Assembly: GCA_021604925.1 (NCBI GenBank)
Contig: BQJX01000056.1
Location: 1-9,789 of the forward strand
Reading direction: 5' to 3'
Source: Gemmatimonadota bacterium
Lineage (GTDB): Bacteria > ARS69
Length of the DNA: 9,789 nucleotides
Shown: positions 6,616 through 9,789 of the stretch, one piece after another
Numbering within the stretch: position 1 is the stretch's first letter
Layout: each line of letters starts with the position of its first letter
Translations under genes and position numbers: made by a program
The notes under the pieces: generated by a model
Told to the model about the DNA's origin: nothing
The model's input: the letters and a program-made list of their open reading frames with translations, nothing else
Databases searched by the model: none

Positions 6616-7851
6616 ATGACACGGAACCCCGGAATCATTCAGCGCCTGCTGCTCGCGAGCGCCGTCTCCCTGATGGCGCTGGCCGGCTGCAAGGACCGCA
6701 TCGCGGATCCGACCCAGGGATTCGTGGACATCCTCACGGGCGACATCGCCAACGTGGAGGTCTTCCTGGACGGGGTGTCTCTGGGGCAGGTGAGCGAGAT
6801 CGGCCCGCTGGCCCAGGGCACGTACACGGTGGCCGTGGTGCGGGAGTGCTACCAGGTGGTCCCGCCGTCGCTGGAGATCACGGTGGAGCCGGGCGCGCGG
6901 ATGGATGCCTCGTTCGCGCTCACCCTGGGGCAGTCCGGATCCGTCCGGGTGGTTGCCCTGGACGAAATCCTGGGGACAGAGGTCGTCGGCGCCGAGATCC
7001 TGTTGGATTCCGGCTCCGGGCTGCAGCCGACGGGAGTCACCACTCCCGGCACAGTGAACGGCGTGCCCTGCGGGCTCGTCACGGTGGGCGTGCGGCGAGC
7101 CGGCTTTGCGTCCACGGGAGTGGAAGAAGTGGTGATCGTCCCGTTCGAGACCGCGGAGACCGCGCTGGACCTGGGGCCGCCGCACGCGGTGCTGGCCGAG
7201 ATGTTCACGTTCATCTCCTGCGCCGGTTGTCCGCAGGCGGCGTCGGAGCTGGAGGAGATCCAGGAAGCGGATCCGCTGGACTTCTACGTGATCGAGTGGC
7301 ACAGCGAGTTCCCGTTCCCGCTGTATGACGTGCGCTGGCGGGAACGGCTCACCTACTACGTGGGGGCCGGCAATCCCGGCAAGCCGCTGGTGGCGTTCCA
7401 GGGGGCCACGCTGCCCTCCCACGATCCGCCACTGCTTCAGGGAAGCGAGGAGTCGGAGCTGGCCGAGTACCACACCCGGACGGCCGACTACCTCGCCCTG
7501 TGCGACGGCGGCTGCCCCGTGGGGCTCAAGGTGTTCGGTTCGATCTCCGGAACGGAGGCGGACGCGGACGTTCGGCTCGTCTGGCGAGGGGGCACGGTGC
7601 CCTCGGATCTGGTCCTGAGGGTGGTCCTCATCGAGAATCACGTGAGCTCGCCCGGAAACGCGCCGTACTTCTCGTACGTGCCGCGGGATATCCACGAGGA
7701 GGCCGTCTCGTTCTCGACCGCGGGGGAGGTCCTCACCGTCACTCCGCCCACCTTCCCGGTGAGCGCCGGCTGGGACTCGACCGAGCTCCACTTCGTGGCC
7801 TGGGTGCAATCCGAATCCACCCACGAAATCCTGGCCGTGGGCGGCAATTAG
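6616..7851 (+). CDS. Lipoprotein with PEGA-like and Omp28-type thioredoxin-fold domains
   Basis: A 411-residue lipoprotein. The lipobox is LAGC with C25 as lipidated residue and Lys at +2, which does not match the inner-membrane retention rule known from E. coli, so an outer-membrane location is likely. Residues about 35-95 resemble a PEGA domain (VEVFLDGVSLGQ, GTYTVAVVRECYQ) and 105-185 a second PEGA or carboxypeptidase-regulatory-like domain. From about 190 an Omp28-type thioredoxin fold follows: VLAEMFTFISCAGCP (C202, C205), and GKPLVAFQG with P257 in the cis-proline position. C296 and C300 form a second pair. The last 100 residues (VVLIENHVSS, ELHFVAWVQSES) match the Omp28 C-terminal beta domain. 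Start ATG 6616 follows GAGAGGGA near 6606-6613, only 41 nt after the barrel gene, so it probably belongs to that operon. Function: surface or periplasmic disulfide chemistry, partner unknown. Confidence 0.82.
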   Translation: MTRNPGIIQRLLLASAVSLMALAGCKDRIADPTQGFVDILTGDIANVEVFLDGVSLGQVSEIGPLAQGTYTVAVVRECYQVVPPSLEITVEPGARMDASFALTLGQSGSVRVVALDEILGTEVVGAEILLDSGSGLQPTGVTTPGTVNGVPCGLVTVGVRRAGFASTGVEEVVIVPFETAETALDLGPPHAVLAEMFTFISCAGCPQAASELEEIQEADPLDFYVIEWHSEFPFPLYDVRWRERLTYYVGAGNPGKPLVAFQGATLPSHDPPLLQGSEESELAEYHTRTADYLALCDGGCPVGLKVFGSISGTEADADVRLVWRGGTVPSDLVLRVVLIENHVSSPGNAPYFSYVPRDIHEEAVSFSTAGEVLTVTPPTFPVSAGWDSTELHFVAWVQSESTHEILAVGGN

Positions 7852-7856
7852 ACCGT

Positions 7857-7875
7857 CTTCCGCTGCCTCGGGAAG
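7857..7875 (+). terminator. Weak hairpin after the lipoprotein gene
   Basis: CTTCCG and CGGGAAG can pair over six base pairs with one bulged G and a 6-nt loop, starting 5 nt after the stop codon. No U-run follows. It may mark the end of the TlpA-barrel-lipoprotein operon, but the structure is short and could be chance. Confidence 0.2.
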
Positions 7876-7942
7876 CCCTAGCTGTCAGTTCCAGGGAGAC
7901 ACCAAAACGGCCGATTCCCGCTACTTCGGCGTTTGCTTTCTG

Positions 7943-7951
7943 TGATAGGCT
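7943..7951 (+). promoter_or_regulatory. Possible extended -10 promoter of the last operon
   Basis: TGATAGGCT fits TGnTAnnnT and lies 49 nt before ATG 8001, in the most A/T-rich part of the 149-bp gap after the lipoprotein gene. No good -35 box is visible 17 bp upstream. It would drive the FlgD-domain protein and the selenoprotein candidate. Confidence 0.3.
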
Positions 7952-8000
7952 GTGAGTCTGTCCTGTCACGATCATCGCCGCATCTCGTAGAGGGGGCCCC

Positions 8001-8807
8001 ATGAGTCTGATCCGTCCGGTGGCGAGGCTCTGCCTCGCTGTGTCGTTGTGTATCGCCGTTGTCTCCGGCTCGGTGCAGGCCGCGGAACACACCGTCGCGT
8101 TGATGCCCGGAGAGCGCGCCGAGTTCTCCCGCAACTCAGGCGGATTCGCCTACACGCTCGAGGTGATCAGCCCGCTCACCCAGTCCTACCCCTCGATCGA
8201 TTTCCTCGGCCCGTACTACTACATGTACCTGACCAACACGGGCGGGCAGAACGATACGTACCGTCTCAAGATCCTGAATCTCACGCAGCCGGTGTGGTTC
8301 CCGCAGGTGTGCCTGCGCTCGATCTGCTTCCCGGACAGCACGGATCTTCCGTTCGATGCGGCCGAGTCCGACACGATCGGCGTCCAGGTCGTGCCGTTCG
8401 ACAACGGGGTCGGCGAGTGGGACTTCGTGGTGGAGTCGCTGGGAGATCCCGGGCTCACGGACACCTTCCACATGGTCCTCTACGCCGGCACGGCCGCCAC
8501 GGCGGTAGGCGAACCGGGTTCGCCGCGGGCGGGCCTGGAACTCAAGCAGAACGCTCCGAATCCGCTGCGCGACCAGACGAGCATCTCGTTCGCGCTGCCG
8601 GTCGCGGACCAGGTGAGCCTGGGCGTCTTCGACGTGGCCGGGCGCCAAGTGGCGGATCTTGCCGGCGGCACCCTGGCGCGCGGCAAGCATACCGTTGCCT
8701 GGGATGGTCGCGGCGCCTCGGGCCGCGCCCTGCCGAACGGCGTGTACTTCTACCGGCTCCAGACATCGTCCGGAAACCTGACCAAGCAGTTGACTCTCGT
8801 TCGCTAG
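8001..8807 (+). CDS. Small secreted protein: Ig-like domain plus C-terminal FlgD-like sorting domain
   Basis: A 268-residue exported protein of unknown role. Residues 1-28 form a signal peptide (hydrophobic 10-22, then SVQAAEH). Residues about 30-165 look like one Ig-type beta domain, with LTNTGGQNDTYRLKI followed by a Pro/Trp-containing strand; C104 and C109 (VCLRSIC) could form a disulfide. Residues about 179-268 are an FlgD-like domain (NAPNPLRDQTSISFALP, FDVAGRQVADL, AWDGRGASGRALPNGVYFYRL) closely resembling the end of the propeller protein at 1733-4390, so both may use the same type IX-like export route. Start ATG 8001 follows GAGGGGG near 7990-7996. Only 33 nt separate it from the next gene, so the two are probably one operon. 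Its Ig-like part resembles the last part of that neighbour that can be seen. Confidence 0.75.
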   Translation: MSLIRPVARLCLAVSLCIAVVSGSVQAAEHTVALMPGERAEFSRNSGGFAYTLEVISPLTQSYPSIDFLGPYYYMYLTNTGGQNDTYRLKILNLTQPVWFPQVCLRSICFPDSTDLPFDAAESDTIGVQVVPFDNGVGEWDFVVESLGDPGLTDTFHMVLYAGTAATAVGEPGSPRAGLELKQNAPNPLRDQTSISFALPVADQVSLGVFDVAGRQVADLAGGTLARGKHTVAWDGRGASGRALPNGVYFYRLQTSSGNLTKQLTLVR

Positions 8808-8827
8808 CTGTTCCGTGGTTCCCATCC

Positions 8828-8833
8828 AGGAGG
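8828..8833 (+). promoter_or_regulatory. Perfect Shine-Dalgarno sequence deciding the start at 8841
   Basis: AGGAGG with a 7-nt spacer to ATG 8841 is the strongest ribosome site in the window. It shows that a gene starts here even though an in-frame TGA follows after 41 codons. Confidence 0.85.
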
Positions 8834-8840
8834 AAGACAA

Positions 8841-9789
8841 ATGACCGTGAAGCCCCTTGCAATCGTGGCCGCCCTAGGGTTGGCCGCCGCGTTCCTGGCT
8901 CCCGTGCCGGCCACCGCGCTGGTTCCGGAGACCGTCCTCGTCGAGGAGACGGGCTGGATGGCTTGAAGCTTCTGCCCATACGCCCGTGCGGCGTTGAGAA
9001 TGGTCAGAGAGCTGGACTACCCCAGTACGGATGATGTGATCATCATCGATTGGCACCACGCCGGTTACTTCGACAACCCGGATGCCTCCGCGCGCGCGGC
9101 CCAACTGGGTGCGAGTTCCGCGCCGGATACGTATTTCGACGCAATCGACAACCAGGTGGGCGCCGGCGATTCGATCGGAACCTACAATTCGTACATGCCC
9201 ACCATCAATTCACACGTGGCCAACGGGTCCAAGTTCATCTTCCGGGATGCGCTGTACGACTTCGACCTGGATGCGGGTACGGTGGATCTCACGTTCACGA
9301 TCGAGATCGCTCCCGGCGAGACCACGGTGGCTTCGGCGCGTTTCCTGCAATCGTTCGCGTTCGAAGACAACATCGGGCCGCTCTGCTGTGAGCCGGCCAC
9401 CGGCAACAAGATCTGGAACCACATCGGGCGTGATCTGGGGCAGCAGGATCAGCTCCTGGTCCAGAACTCCGGTGAGACCCAGGTCTACAACACGACCATC
9501 ACGCTGGATCCGGCCTGGAACGTGGAGGAGCTTTCGTTTGGCGGCTTCGTCTCGCGCTGGACCGGCCGCGTGAACCAGGCCGGGATGGCCAAGGAGGCGC
9601 ACCGCGTCGCCGTGGATCACACGAACGGCACGGCCGCTCATTCCACGGGCATGCACGAGTACGACGCGGTCGCGACCTATCTGGGCGCGACCACGGGCGA
9701 CGTGACCGTCACGCTCGACAAGTCCGGTCTCCCGGCCGGTTGGGATGCCGAGATCGTCGTGGGAGCCAGCACGTTCCCCACGTCGACCA
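8841..9789 (+). CDS. Candidate selenoprotein: Omp28-family thioredoxin-fold protein with USFC active site (3' end beyond window)
   Basis: Read with TGA 8964-8966 as selenocysteine (Sec42), this gives 316 residues to the window edge with no other stop. Residues 1-26 are a signal peptide (LAIVAALGLAAAFLAPVPATA). VLVEETGWMA-U-SFCP then matches VLAEMFTFISCAGCP of the lipoprotein at 6616-7851 without gaps, with Sec42 at the first active-site cysteine and C45 at the second. P95 in SSAPDTYFDAIDNQ fits the cis-proline loop. FAFEDNIGPLCCEP, WNHIGRDLGQQ, VQNSGE and DPAWNVEELSFGGFVSRW resemble the Omp28 C-terminal domain, with vicinal C182-C183. From about residue 275 an Ig-like domain starts, resembling the upstream neighbour. 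An FlgD-like end may follow outside the window. Expected role: extracytoplasmic selenol/thiol oxidoreductase, substrate unknown. Alternatives are a nonsense mutation of a Cys codon or a sequencing error; the downstream hairpin argues against both. No sel genes lie in this window. Confidence 0.82.
8964..8966 (+). other. In-frame TGA, proposed selenocysteine codon
   Basis: This is codon 42 of the gene starting at 8841. Frame and protein family are the same on both sides, so no frameshift is needed. The position equals C202 (TGC 7219-7221) of the Omp28-type lipoprotein, and a Cys-Pro follows three residues later in both. TGA serves as the ordinary stop of the TlpA gene at 5073-5075, which argues against a genome-wide reassignment of TGA. 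Confidence 0.8.
8967..9013 (+). promoter_or_regulatory. Putative bacterial SECIS hairpin
   Basis: Starting at the first base after TGA, the RNA can fold into one long hairpin. The lower stem pairs 8967-8974 with 9005-9013 (8 pairs, G9009 bulged). After a C-U mismatch, the middle stem pairs CCAT 8976-8979 with ATGG 9000-9003. The upper stem pairs ACGCC 8980-8984 with GGCGT 8990-8994, with TGAGA (8995-8999) bulged on the 3' side. The apical loop is CGTGC (8985-8989), 18 nt after the TGA, with G in its second position. Known bacterial SECIS elements lie directly downstream of the UGA inside the coding region, with a small apical loop having G among its first two bases, and are bound by SelB. The folding was done by eye, with no energy computed. 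Confidence 0.7.

Noticed and set aside
6571..7824. 417-codon minus-strand frame opposite the lipoprotein gene
   Set aside because: Antisense shadow; the plus strand has a lipobox, ribosome site and recognisable domains.
8841..8966. A 41-residue peptide gene ending at the TGA
   Set aside because: A bare signal peptide plus one strand makes no sense as a product, and the same protein family continues in the same frame after the TGA.
8048..9034. 328-codon plus-strand frame overlapping the last two genes
   Set aside because: Arg-rich shadow in another frame, spanning the end of one well-supported gene and the start of the next.
9082..9573. 163-codon plus-strand frame in the selenoprotein region
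   Set aside because: Its Arg/Ser/Thr-rich product has no family features, while the frame continuing from 8841 shows clear Omp28-type segments.
8841..9789. Pseudogene caused by a nonsense mutation
   Set aside because: Not fully excluded: one base change in a Cys codon would give the same TGA. It is less likely because there is no other stop or frameshift in 274 codons, the Shine-Dalgarno is perfect, and a SECIS-like hairpin sits exactly where one is needed.

Overview
The window is GC-rich and almost entirely coding. It comes from a diderm bacterium whose export signals and protein families suggest the wider FCB group or a deep candidate phylum of the Eisenbacteria type. The signs are FlgD-like C-terminal (type IX-like sorting) domains, Omp28-family proteins, a barrel protein ending in Phe, a lipoprotein and an ADP-heptose-type glycosyltransferase. 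This placement is inference; there is no rRNA or marker gene. No tRNA, rRNA, CRISPR array, insertion sequence or phage gene is visible.

Layout: (1) 1-276, the 5' part of an unrecognised gene on the minus strand, running off the left edge. (2) A divergent intergenic region with an inverted repeat. (3) 443-1567, a GT9 glycosyltransferase with cysteine clusters at both ends. (4) 1733-4390, a large exported Asp-box beta-propeller with a C-terminal FlgD-like domain, ending in a hairpin around its stop codon. (5) 4470-7851, a likely operon: a TlpA-like thioredoxin (WCKPC), a translationally coupled outer-membrane barrel, and an Omp28-type lipoprotein with a CAGC thioredoxin-fold site. (6) 8001 to the right edge, a second likely operon: a small secreted protein with an FlgD-like end, then a second Omp28-family protein whose reading frame is interrupted by one in-frame TGA.

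The main discovery is that TGA at 8964-8966. The frame before it encodes a start with a perfect Shine-Dalgarno sequence, a signal peptide and the first strand of a thioredoxin fold. The same frame after it runs 274 codons to the window edge without another stop and carries the rest of an Omp28-family protein. Aligned without gaps to the lipoprotein at 6616-7851, the TGA falls exactly on the first cysteine of CxxC (C-A-G-C-P versus TGA-S-F-C-P). A hairpin of about 17 pairs begins at the first base after the TGA and has a 5-nt apical loop with G in its second position, which is the layout of a bacterial SECIS element. The simplest reading is an undescribed-looking selenoprotein: an exported, Omp28-like redox protein with a USFC active site.

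Together, 4470-9789 looks like an extracytoplasmic thiol/selenol redox neighbourhood: a TlpA thioredoxin, a barrel with a C-terminal cysteine pair, a lipid-anchored CxxC protein and a UxxC protein that is probably bound for the cell surface.
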